Positions 27,713 to 35,841 of a DNA stretch of 64,000 nt are shown piece by piece. Location: positions 1-64,000 of the forward strand of contig NZ_JQNA01000001.1 of assembly GCF_000745015.1 (NCBI RefSeq), in the 5' to 3' direction. Positions within the stretch are counted from its first letter, which is position 1; each line of letters starts with the position of its first letter. The position numbers and the translations under genes were made by a program. Origin of the DNA: Burkholderia sp. 9120 (lineage in GTDB: Bacteria > Pseudomonadota > Gammaproteobacteria > Burkholderiales > Burkholderiaceae). The notes under the pieces are model-generated. The model was given only the letters and a program-made list of their open reading frames with translations. It ran no database searches and was not told where the DNA came from.

Positions 27713-28534
27713 GTGTTCCATTCCGTCGCGCTTCGCTGGCTGGCCCGTTTTATCCCCGCACCGGTTTCCGTGCGATGGCAGGAGCGCGTGCGTTCCTGTC
27801 TCGGCGCGCTGATCGGCATCGCTTTCACCAGCGGCTCCATGCGCCTGCTGCTCGGGCCCACGGCGAATATTCCGTTGCTGGTCGCGCCAATGGGCGCCTC
27901 CGCCGTGCTGCTGTTCGCCGTGCCCGCGAGCCCGCTGGCGCAGCCCTGGTCGCTGATCGGCGGCAATCTCGTTTCTGCCGCAATCGGTGTGACCTGCGCC
28001 AGCCTGATCGGCGACCCGACGCTCGCCGCCGCGTTGGCCGTCGCGCTGTCGATCTGCGGCATGTTCGCGCTGCGCTGCGTTCACCCGCCGTCGGGCGCGG
28101 TGGCGTTGACGGCAGTGCTGGGCGGCCCCGCCATTCACGCGCTGGGCTACCGCTTCGTGCTGGAGCCAATAGCGATCCAGTCGGCCGCGCTGCTGGCGGC
28201 GGCGCTGGTTTATCACGCCGCGACCGGCCACCGCTACCCGCACGCGCACCGGCCAGGCCGCGCCGCGACCGGCAACGCCGTTGGCGAACCGCCGCACGCC
28301 GGCTTTACCCGCGCGGATTTCGAAGCGGTGCTGAAGCGTCGCAGCGAAATGCTGGACATCGACCCGGACGATCTCGAAGCGCTGCTGCATGAAGTGGAAC
28401 TTCAGGCCATGTCGCGCGGTTCCAAAGGCAACGCCCAAAGCATGCAAAGCGCTAACCGAGCGCCCGCGCAAGCCATTGCATCATCTCGTGATACGAATTC
28501 CGACCAGCAGACACGCCATGAAAGCACGCACTAA
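27713..28534 (+). CDS. HPP-family integral membrane protein
   Basis: A 273-aa protein from a GTG start. The N-terminal about 165 residues hold four hydrophobic segments and the family motif RCVHPPSGAVAL (His-Pro-Pro). The C-terminal cytoplasmic tail is hydrophilic and ends in a low-complexity Ser/Thr/His stretch. HPP proteins have been linked to nitrite transport in chloroplasts and cyanobacteria, but bacterial roles are mostly unknown. It overlaps the MarR gene by 17 nt, with a ClC gene after it, so anion transport is a reasonable guess. Confidence 0.8.
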   Translation: MFHSVALRWLARFIPAPVSVRWQERVRSCLGALIGIAFTSGSMRLLLGPTANIPLLVAPMGASAVLLFAVPASPLAQPWSLIGGNLVSAAIGVTCASLIGDPTLAAALAVALSICGMFALRCVHPPSGAVALTAVLGGPAIHALGYRFVLEPIAIQSAALLAAALVYHAATGHRYPHAHRPGRAATGNAVGEPPHAGFTRADFEAVLKRRSEMLDIDPDDLEALLHEVELQAMSRGSKGNAQSMQSANRAPAQAIASSRDTNSDQQTRHESTH

Positions 28535-28934
28535 CGGCTTGAAAAAAACCGACTTCGAGCAACTGTCGGAGTTTCGCTACCAGATGCGCCGCTTTGAACG
28601 CTTCTCCGAACAGGCCGCGCAGAGCGAAGGCATCACGCCGCTGCAGTATCTGCTGCTGCTGCATATCAAGGGCTATCCGGAGCGCGACTGGGCGAGCGTC
28701 GGCGAACTGGCGGAACGCTTGCAGTCGCAACATCACGGCGTGGTCGCGCTGGTGTCGCGTTGCGAAGCGCTCAATCTGGTGCGCCGCCAGGTCAGCGAAA
28801 CCGATCGCCGCCAGGTGGAAGTGCATCTCGAGAAAGCCGGTGAACGGGTGCTGGCGCGACTGGCGGAATTGCACCGGGCGGAGTTGAAATCGCTGCAGGG
28901 CGCGTTCCAGGTTCCACAGATCGACTACGAGTAA
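28518..28934 (+). CDS. MarR-family transcriptional regulator
   Basis: A 138-aa winged-helix protein with the MarR core LQYLLLLHIKGYP, recognition helix ERLQSQHHGVVALVSRCEAL, and the wing RRQVSETDRRQVEVHLEKAG. The start at 28518 lies inside the end of the HPP gene, and its stop is 2 bp before the ClC start, so it sits in the middle of a three-gene operon and probably controls it. The signal is unknown. Confidence 0.88.
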   Translation: MKARTNGLKKTDFEQLSEFRYQMRRFERFSEQAAQSEGITPLQYLLLLHIKGYPERDWASVGELAERLQSQHHGVVALVSRCEALNLVRRQVSETDRRQVEVHLEKAGERVLARLAELHRAELKSLQGAFQVPQIDYE

Positions 28935-28936
28935 TC

Positions 28937-30736
28937 ATGAGCACAGCCTCACACAAGCGCGATTTTGCAGCCAACGCGCGGCTGCCCGGCATTTTTGCGT
29001 TGGCCGCGTGCATCGGCGCGGTCAGTACGCTCGCGGCGTACGCCCTGCTGAATCTGATTCGCCTGTTCACCAATCTGTTCTTCTTCGGCACGCTGTCGTT
29101 CGTCGAACGCTCGCCGGCTGGAAATACGCTCGGTCTTTGGGTGATCGGCGTGCCGGCGGTGGGCGGTCTGATCGTCGGTCTGATCGCGCGTTACGGTTCC
29201 GAGAAAATTCGCGGCCACGGTATTCCGGAGGCGATCGAAGCCATCCTGTTCGGCAAGAGCCGCATGTCGCCGAAAGTGGCGCTGCTCAAGCCGTTGTCGT
29301 CCGGTATCGTGATCGGCAGCGGCGGGCCGTTCGGTGCGGAAGGCCCGATCATCATGACCGGCGGCGCACTCGGCTCGCTGATCGCGCAATGCGTGAAGGT
29401 CACCGCGGCGGAGCGCAAGACGCTGCTGGTTGCCGGCGCCGCGGCCGGCATGACCGCCGTGTTCGGCACACCCGTAGCGGCCGTGCTGCTGGCGGTCGAA
29501 CTGTTGCTGTTCGAATGGCGGCCACGCAGCTTCCTGCCGGTGGCGATCGCCTGCGCGGTGGCCGGTTTCGCTCGCGCGCTGTGCTTCGGCGCGGGCCCGC
29601 TCTTTCCGCTTGAAACTGCTGTGCCGGATAGCTGGGCGCTGCTGTCCTGCGTGATTGCCGGCCTGCTGTCGGGCGCGCTCGCGTCCGGACTTTCCGCGGC
29701 GTTGTACAAGACCGAAGATCTGTTCGGCAAGCTGCCGGTTCACTGGATGTGGTGGCCCGCGCTCGGTGGGATCGTCGTCGGTATCGGCGGCTGGCTCGAA
29801 CCGCGTGCGCTCGGTGTCGGTTACGACGTGATCGGCGACCTGCTGCATCAGCACATCGCATTGCAAATCGCCCTGCTGCTGCTCGCCGTGAAGGCGGTGA
29901 TGTGGGTCGTCGCGCTCGGCTCCGGCACTTCCGGCGGCGTGCTCGCGCCGCTATTGATGCTCGGCGCCGGCCTCGGCACGGTGCTGTCGCACTGGCTGCC
30001 GGGCAACCAGCCGGCGCTGTGGCCGCTCGTCTGCATGGCGGCCACGCTGGGCGCGACGCTCGGTGCACCGTTGACGGCGATCGTGTTCGCTTTCGGCCTG
30101 ACTCATGACAGCAATGCGCTGCTGCCGCTGTTGACGGCCACGCTGATCGCGCATGGCTTTTCGACGGTGGTCATGCGCCGTTCGATCATGACGGAGAAAA
30201 TCGCCCGGCGCGGGTATCACATCTATCGCGAGTACGGCGTCGATCCGCTCGAACGTCATTACGTCGACGAGGTCATGACGGCCACCGTCGACTCGATCGA
30301 TGCCACCATGACGGTCGGCGCGGCACTGAACGCGTATTTCGGCGCCGGCCAGTTGCGTCGCGCTTATCCGGTCACACGCGACGGCGCGGTGATCGGTGTG
30401 GCCGACCGGGCAACACTCGACCGCTTCTGTCGCGACGATGAAGCTCTTGCACGCGCGGCGACACTCGCCGACGTGTTCGCTCAAACGGCGCCGGTCTTTG
30501 CGTTGTCGTCCGAAACCTGCCGGCTCGTCGCCACGCGGCTGGCCGTGCAGGGACTCGAACGGCTGCCCGTGGTGGCCGACGGCAAGACGCTGCGCCTCGT
30601 GGGCATCGTGTCGCGCAGCGACCTGGTGAAGCCGTCGTTGAGCCACTTCGAAGAAGAACACAAGCGGGAACGTTTCAGAAGGCTCGTCCCGATGCCGGCC
30701 AGGCGACGTTTTGCGGCGGGTCGCAAAGCCGGCTGA
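28937..30736 (+). CDS. ClC-family chloride channel/antiporter with CBS domains
   Basis: A 599-aa protein. The ClC membrane part (about residues 10-425) has GHGIPEA, the GSGGPFGAEGPI motif holding the gating glutamate, and GSGTSGGVLAPLLMLGAG. Two CBS domains follow (about 440-590), suited to nucleotide sensing. Retention of the gating Glu allows either proton-coupled exchange or channel activity. It directly follows the MarR gene. Chloride is the default ion; nitrate and fluoride transporters also occur in this family. Confidence 0.92.
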   Translation: MSTASHKRDFAANARLPGIFALAACIGAVSTLAAYALLNLIRLFTNLFFFGTLSFVERSPAGNTLGLWVIGVPAVGGLIVGLIARYGSEKIRGHGIPEAIEAILFGKSRMSPKVALLKPLSSGIVIGSGGPFGAEGPIIMTGGALGSLIAQCVKVTAAERKTLLVAGAAAGMTAVFGTPVAAVLLAVELLLFEWRPRSFLPVAIACAVAGFARALCFGAGPLFPLETAVPDSWALLSCVIAGLLSGALASGLSAALYKTEDLFGKLPVHWMWWPALGGIVVGIGGWLEPRALGVGYDVIGDLLHQHIALQIALLLLAVKAVMWVVALGSGTSGGVLAPLLMLGAGLGTVLSHWLPGNQPALWPLVCMAATLGATLGAPLTAIVFAFGLTHDSNALLPLLTATLIAHGFSTVVMRRSIMTEKIARRGYHIYREYGVDPLERHYVDEVMTATVDSIDATMTVGAALNAYFGAGQLRRAYPVTRDGAVIGVADRATLDRFCRDDEALARAATLADVFAQTAPVFALSSETCRLVATRLAVQGLERLPVVADGKTLRLVGIVSRSDLVKPSLSHFEEEHKRERFRRLVPMPARRRFAAGRKAG

Positions 30737-30843
30737 AGGCAACCGCCGCCCGCGCCGCGCGAGAATCTGCGTGGCAAACCGCGTGGCAAATTGCGTAACA
30801 AACCGCGGCAATCGATCAGCGCACCTCTCCCTCAGGGATTTGC

Positions 30844-31731
30844 ATGGAACTTCGTCAACTGCGTTACTTCATCGCGGTCGCGGAAGAAATGAACATCACG
30901 CGGGCGGCGAATCGTCTGCATATGACGCAGCCGCCGCTGAGCCGCCAGATCCAGCAGATCGAGGAAAGCGTCGGCTTGCCACTGTTCGAACGCGGCGCGC
31001 GGCCGTTGCGGCTCACGGAAGCCGGGCGGATTTTCTACGCGCAGGCCAGGCGCCTGATCGACGATGCCGACGAACTCGCGCCGCTCACCCGGCGTCTCGC
31101 GCAACTGGCCGAACGTATCGTGATCGGCTTCGTGCCGTCGACGCTCTACGGCGCGCTACCCGCCGTGATCCGCGCGTTTCGCGAGGCCGCGCCGCAGATC
31201 GAGCTGTCGCTGATCGAGATGTTTACGATCGAACAGCTCGGCGCGCTCAAGGGTGGCCGGATCGATGTGGGCTTCGGCCGCCTGCGTTTCGATGACGCGC
31301 AACTGGCGCGCGAGGTGCTCGTCGAAGAACGGATGATCGCCGCGTTGCCGCAAGGCCATCCGCTCGCGAAGCAGAAGAAGGCCGTGACGCTGGCCGCGCT
31401 CGCGGCGGAAACCTTGATCGTCTATCCGAGTACGCCGCGGCCGAGCTACGCGGACCAGCAACTCTCCGCGCTGCACGATCATGCGCTGGAGCCGAAAGCG
31501 ATTCACGAAGTACGGGAATTGCAGACCGCGTTGGGTCTGGTGGCCGCGCAGGTGGGCGTGTGTCTCGTGCCGGAAAGCGTGGAAGGCTTGCGCGCGCATG
31601 GCGTGGTGTACCGGCCGATTCCGGCGGCCAACGTGGTCTCGCCGATCATCATGAGCCGCCGTTTGCAGGATGAATCGCCGGCGACCACGCTGCTGTGCTC
31701 GCTCGCACGAGAACTGTTCAAAAAGAGCTGA
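30844..31731 (+). CDS. LysR-family regulator, CatM/BenM-like
   Basis: A 295-aa LysR protein beginning MELRQLRYFIAVAEEMNITRA, with QPPLSRQIQQIEESVGLPLFER. This opening and the LFERGARPLRLTEAG segment are characteristic of the CatR/CatM/BenM subfamily that responds to muconate or benzoate. It stands alone about 9 kb from catA-catB and is convergent with hypB. Control of aromatic catabolism is an inference from sequence type. Confidence 0.88.
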   Translation: MELRQLRYFIAVAEEMNITRAANRLHMTQPPLSRQIQQIEESVGLPLFERGARPLRLTEAGRIFYAQARRLIDDADELAPLTRRLAQLAERIVIGFVPSTLYGALPAVIRAFREAAPQIELSLIEMFTIEQLGALKGGRIDVGFGRLRFDDAQLAREVLVEERMIAALPQGHPLAKQKKAVTLAALAAETLIVYPSTPRPSYADQQLSALHDHALEPKAIHEVRELQTALGLVAAQVGVCLVPESVEGLRAHGVVYRPIPAANVVSPIIMSRRLQDESPATTLLCSLARELFKKS

Positions 31732-31769
31732 CTCGAAGACCTGCCCCAACGACCTGACGCGCCGCGTTT

Positions 31770-32711
31770 TCAGCGCGCGGCGGCATGCGGCGCGGCGTCC
31801 GCCGTCAGCGTGCGCAGCCAGCCGTACCATCCGTCCATGCCCTCGCCCGTCTGCGCCGACACCTGAAGAATCCGCATGCGCGGATTGACGCGTCTGGCGT
31901 AGTCGATGCAACGCTCGACATCGAACCGCAGGTGCCGTAACAGATCAATCTTGTTCAACAGCAGTAACGAACAGGCCTGGAACATGTGCGGGTATTTGAC
32001 CGGCTTGTCCTCGCCTTCCGTCACCGACAGAATCAGCACCTTGGCGGCTTCGCCGAGATCGAACAGCGCCGGGCACACCAGATTGCCGACGTTCTCGATC
32101 ATCACGACCGAATGCAACGGCGGGTCGAGTTGCGTCAGTGCCCGCGCGGCCATGGCGGCGTCCAGATGGCATCCCGTCCCCGTGTTGATCTGCACCACGC
32201 GGGCGCCGGTCGCGCGAATCCGCTCGGCGTCGTTGAGCGTGGCCTGATCGCCTTCGATAACCGACATCGGCAACGTGTCGCCCAGCTCGCGGATCGTCCG
32301 TTCGAGCAGCGTGGTTTTGCCCGAACCGGGAGAGCTCATCAGGTTGAGCGCCACGATCGAACGGCCCGCCAGCCAGCCGCGATTGCGTTCGGCCAGTAGC
32401 TGGTTTTTCGCCAGGATGCCCTGCTCCAGGGTGATCGTCGCGCCGTGTTCGTCGTGGCGATGCGGCGTGTGGTCGTGCGTGTGGTCGTGCTCGTGCGTGT
32501 GCTCATGATCGTGTTCGTGAGGATGCGTGTGCGGATGCTCATGCGCGTGAGCGTGCGGATGAGCATGCCCATGCGCCCCCTCATCCACCCGCCGATAAAC
32601 CGTCTCAACCGCCCCAGCCGCCCCCACCGCCGCCGGCTTCGTCTGCGCATCCAGATCGGTCACGGCCGCCGCACGCCCCGTCTCCGAGCACCCGCATGTC
32701 GTACACATCAC
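31770..32711 (-). CDS. hypB: Hydrogenase nickel incorporation GTPase HypB
   Basis: A 313-aa protein. An N-terminal CTTCGC motif (high-affinity metal site) is followed by a long His/Asp/Glu-rich stretch (about residues 45-95), then a SIMIBI GTPase with Walker A SSPGSGKTT. It delivers Ni(II) to the large subunit with HypA, and the His-rich part can store nickel. It starts within the hypA stop (4-nt overlap) and ends the operon, 38 bp from the convergent LysR. A GC hairpin (31760-31782) covers its stop codon. Confidence 0.96.
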   Translation of the reverse strand: MMCTTCGCSETGRAAAVTDLDAQTKPAAVGAAGAVETVYRRVDEGAHGHAHPHAHAHEHPHTHPHEHDHEHTHEHDHTHDHTPHRHDEHGATITLEQGILAKNQLLAERNRGWLAGRSIVALNLMSSPGSGKTTLLERTIRELGDTLPMSVIEGDQATLNDAERIRATGARVVQINTGTGCHLDAAMAARALTQLDPPLHSVVMIENVGNLVCPALFDLGEAAKVLILSVTEGEDKPVKYPHMFQACSLLLLNKIDLLRHLRFDVERCIDYARRVNPRMRILQVSAQTGEGMDGWYGWLRTLTADAAPHAAAR

Positions 32712-33037
32712 ACCACCTCCATCTGCCGGATTTTCAACTGCTGGCCGGCGATCAACTCGAGATCCTCGCTACCGCACGCACACTGTCCGAACGGCACGTC
32801 GACGACGAGCGTCGCGCCGCAGGCGAGGCACTTCGCCTGCCCCGGAATTTCGACGATCTCCAGCGTGGCGCCTTCGAGCGCCGTATCTTTCGCGCACACG
32901 TCGAAACAGAAGCGGATCGCCTCCGGCATCACCGCCGAGAGTTGCCCGATCTCCAGCGTGACCCGTCTGACGCGCGCACCGTGCGCCTGCTCCGCGCAAA
33001 TCTCGACGACACTGGTGGCGATACTCAACTCGTGCAT
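32708..33037 (-). CDS. hypA: Hydrogenase nickel chaperone HypA
   Basis: A 109-aa protein starting MHELSIATSVVE, with the nickel-binding N-terminal MHE and a zinc site made of CLAC and CACG pairs. Works with HypB in nickel insertion. The start at 33037 is set by the invariant MHE; upstream frame is not coding. It lies 20 bp after hypE and overlaps hypB by 4 nt. Confidence 0.95.
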   Translation of the reverse strand: MHELSIATSVVEICAEQAHGARVRRVTLEIGQLSAVMPEAIRFCFDVCAKDTALEGATLEIVEIPGQAKCLACGATLVVDVPFGQCACGSEDLELIAGQQLKIRQMEVV

Positions 33038-33057
33038 GAGACGCTCCCGGCGTGTCG

Positions 33058-34164
33058 TCAGCAGATGCGCGGCAGTTGCTCGCCCACCAGCATATCGACG
33101 ATACGTTGCCCGCCGAACGTGGTCTGCATCACCACGAGGCCTTCTTCCGCGCTTTCGTCGCACGCTTCGACCGTGCCGATCACCGCCGCCTCGCGGCCGG
33201 CCGGATGCACGCGCATCGCCGTCAGCACCTGCTGCGCGGCATCGGCGGGCACCACGGCGACCAGCTTGCCTTCGTTAGCCAGATAGAGCGGGTCCAGACC
33301 GAGAATTTCGCACGCGCCCTGCACCGGCTCGCGCAGCGGCAATGCGGTTTCGTCCAGCCGTATCCTCACGCGCGAGCTCTGCGCGAACTCGTTCAACACG
33401 GTCGCGACACCGCCGCGCGTCGCATCGCGCAAACAGTGGATTCGCGGGCACGCGTCGAGCATCGTCGCGATCAGTCCGTTGAGGGGACAACAATCGCTTT
33501 CAATGTCGGCGTCGAGCGCAAGCTGCTGGCGCGCCACCAGAATCGCGGCGCCATGATCGCCGAGAAAACCGTTGACGATCACCACGTCGCCGGGCCGCGC
33601 ATTGCGCGCCGAAATCGACACGTCGCGACGCACCACGCCAATCCCCGCCGTGTTGACGAACAGCTTGTCGGCGCAACCCCGCTCCACCACTTTGGTATCG
33701 CCCGTGACGATCGCGACGCCGGCTTCGCGCGCGATCCGTTGCATGCTCGCGGCGACGCGTCGTAGTACGTCGACGGCGAGCCCTTCTTCGATTACCACCG
33801 CGCACGACAGATACAGCGGCGTGGCCCCGCAGACCGCCAGATCGTTGACCGTACCCGATACGGCGAGCGTGCCGATGTCGCCGCCGGGAAAGAACAGCGG
33901 GTCGACGACATAGCTGTCGGTCGTAAAAGCGAGGCGGTCGCCGCGTGTGGCGAGATCGGCCAGCGCGAACACCGCCTGATCTTCGAGCGCGGCCAGCGTC
34001 GGATTGTCGAAGGCCGACACGAACACGTCTTCGATCAGATCGCGCATGGCGCGTCCACCGCTGCCGTGCGCGAGATTGACGGCGACGTCGTTCACGCGGC
34101 GCCGCTGACGCACGCGCCGCGGCTCGCCCGGTTCAATGGAAACAGCCACCCGGTCGTTCATCAC
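33058..34164 (-). CDS. hypE: Hydrogenase maturation protein HypE
   Basis: A 368-aa PurM-like ATPase. Its last residues PRIC end in the cysteine that receives the carbamoyl group from HypF and is dehydrated to thiocyanate, the source of the active-site CN ligands. Other marks are AHGSGGRAMRDLI and GDTKVVERG. About 25 extra N-terminal residues precede the usual core. The start overlaps the hypD stop by 4 nt. Confidence 0.95.
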   Translation of the reverse strand: MMNDRVAVSIEPGEPRRVRQRRRVNDVAVNLAHGSGGRAMRDLIEDVFVSAFDNPTLAALEDQAVFALADLATRGDRLAFTTDSYVVDPLFFPGGDIGTLAVSGTVNDLAVCGATPLYLSCAVVIEEGLAVDVLRRVAASMQRIAREAGVAIVTGDTKVVERGCADKLFVNTAGIGVVRRDVSISARNARPGDVVIVNGFLGDHGAAILVARQQLALDADIESDCCPLNGLIATMLDACPRIHCLRDATRGGVATVLNEFAQSSRVRIRLDETALPLREPVQGACEILGLDPLYLANEGKLVAVVPADAAQQVLTAMRVHPAGREAAVIGTVEACDESAEEGLVVMQTTFGGQRIVDMLVGEQLPRIC

Positions 34165-35474
34165 GCGCCTCGCGCGATCGAAGCGGCCAGCGTGTCCGCC
34201 GTCAAGACAGGCTCCGCGATCGCGCTAACGGTGTTGCTTGCGGCCCCTGCGCCGACGCATTCCGCCGTGCTCGCAGCGCTCGCACCGAGGCACGCAGCGG
34301 CCGCCTCGCCTATCTCGCCCGCAGTCGCCTGCCGCGCACGACGCCGTTCCTCGATCGCCGACACATCGATACGCCCGTAGTTGTAATACGCCGCGCAAGC
34401 GCCTTCGCTCGACACCATCAGCGCCCCGAGCGGCGACTCCGGCGTGCACGCGGTGCCGAACACCTTGCATTGATGCGGCCGGATCAAGCCCTTCAGCACT
34501 TCGCCGCATTGACACGCCTTCGGATCGGCCACGCTCAGATTCGGCATCGCGAACTTGCGCTCCGCGTCGAAGCCCGCGAACGCCTCGCGCACCCTGACAC
34601 CCGAACGATCGATCGACCCAAGCCCACGCCACTCGAAGAACTCGCGTGTCTCGAACACCTGATTCACCGCCGACAACGCCTGCGCATTGCCGTCCTCCGG
34701 CACGATCCGGCCGTATTGATTCTCGACCTCGCAACGGCCCTCGGCAATCTGCCGGATCACCATCCACATGGATTGCAGGACGTCGAGCGGTTCGAAGCCC
34801 GCCACCGTAATCGGCTTGCGATACTCGCGAGCAATGAAATCGTAGGGTCGCGTACCGATCACCATGCTGACGTGTCCCGGTCCGAGAAAACCGTCGAGCT
34901 GCAAATCCGGCGCATCGAGAATCGCCTTGATGGTCGGAATGATCGTGATGTGATTGCAGAACAGCGAGAAATTCGTGATCTTGCGCGCGTGCGCCTGCAA
35001 CACGGTCATCGCGGTGCTCGGCATGGTCGTCTCGAAGCCGAGACCGAAGAAGATCACCTCGCGGTCCGGATTGAGTTGCGCGATTTTCAGCGCATCCAGC
35101 GGCGAATAGACCATCCGCACATCGGCGCCGTCGGCCTTTGCTTTGAGCAGGCTCTTCTTCGAACCGGGCACGCGCATCGCGTCGCCGAAGGTCGTGAAAA
35201 TCACCTCGGGCCGCTCGGCCAGCGCCACGCAGTCATCCACTCGGCCGATCGGCAGCACGCACACCGGACAACCGGGGCCATGCACGAATTCCACCGTGTC
35301 GGGCAGCAGTTGCTGGATGCCATAGCGAAAAATCGTATGGGTATGGCCGCCGCACACTTCCATGATCTGCAGCGGCCGCTGCTTCACGCGCTCGATGCGC
35401 GACACCAGCGCGCGGATCTCTCTCGCCAGCGTCCGGGCTTTATCCGGATCGCGAAACTCGTCGACGTATTTCAT
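34161..35474 (-). CDS. hypD: Hydrogenase maturation protein HypD with C-terminal extension
   Basis: A 437-aa Fe-S scaffold protein where, with HypC, the Fe(CN)2CO group is assembled. The conserved MEVCGGHTH, GPGCPVCVLP and CQCGEVLKG cysteine motifs are present. Typical HypD ends near residue 375; here about 60 further Ala/Ser-rich residues follow YYNYGRIDVSAIEER, some of it repetitive (ACLGASAAS, VGAGAAS). The extension has no recognised domain. Overlaps hypC and hypE by 4 nt each. Confidence 0.95.
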   Translation of the reverse strand: MKYVDEFRDPDKARTLAREIRALVSRIERVKQRPLQIMEVCGGHTHTIFRYGIQQLLPDTVEFVHGPGCPVCVLPIGRVDDCVALAERPEVIFTTFGDAMRVPGSKKSLLKAKADGADVRMVYSPLDALKIAQLNPDREVIFFGLGFETTMPSTAMTVLQAHARKITNFSLFCNHITIIPTIKAILDAPDLQLDGFLGPGHVSMVIGTRPYDFIAREYRKPITVAGFEPLDVLQSMWMVIRQIAEGRCEVENQYGRIVPEDGNAQALSAVNQVFETREFFEWRGLGSIDRSGVRVREAFAGFDAERKFAMPNLSVADPKACQCGEVLKGLIRPHQCKVFGTACTPESPLGALMVSSEGACAAYYNYGRIDVSAIEERRRARQATAGEIGEAAAACLGASAASTAECVGAGAASNTVSAIAEPVLTADTLAASIARGA

Positions 35475-35785
35475 GGCGCGCGACTCCCTTCGGTGCGGAA
35501 CTCGTCCGTCTGATTCATCTCGTCCATCTCATCCATCTCGCCTTGCGCGACGCCCAGCTCGTGCAGTAACGCGAGCGTGCGGGCCGCTTCCTGCTCGTCG
35601 AGCCGGCTCATTGCAAAACCGACATGCACCAGCACCCACTCGCCGACACAGGCACTGGCGGGCCGGTTATCGTCGATCACGAAGGCGATGTTGATCACGC
35701 GCCGCACGCCGCCCACATTCACGAGCGCAAGATCGTTCGCCGCGTCCGTCACTTCGACGATCTGCCCTGGGATTCCCAAGCACAT
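35471..35785 (-). CDS. hypC: Hydrogenase maturation chaperone HypC, extended
   Basis: A 104-aa protein beginning MCLGIPGQIVEV, with Cys2 that binds the Fe(CN)2CO unit and docks on the large subunit. The OB-type core ends near residue 80. The last about 20 residues are an acidic Met/Asp/Glu tail (MDEMDEM) encoded by a 9-bp repeat at about 35515-35545. Located 56 bp after hypF and translationally coupled to hypD. Confidence 0.95.
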   Translation of the reverse strand: MCLGIPGQIVEVTDAANDLALVNVGGVRRVINIAFVIDDNRPASACVGEWVLVHVGFAMSRLDEQEAARTLALLHELGVAQGEMDEMDEMNQTDEFRTEGSRAP

Positions 35786-35841
35786 GTCCTTCTCCCCTTA
35801 GCGCGCTCATGCAGCATCCCGCCAGCGCGATTCAACGCGAT

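Noticed and set aside
31760..31782. Terminator for the hyp operon
   Set aside because: A CGCCGCG/CGCGGCG hairpin exists but it overlaps the hypB stop codon and has no U-tract.
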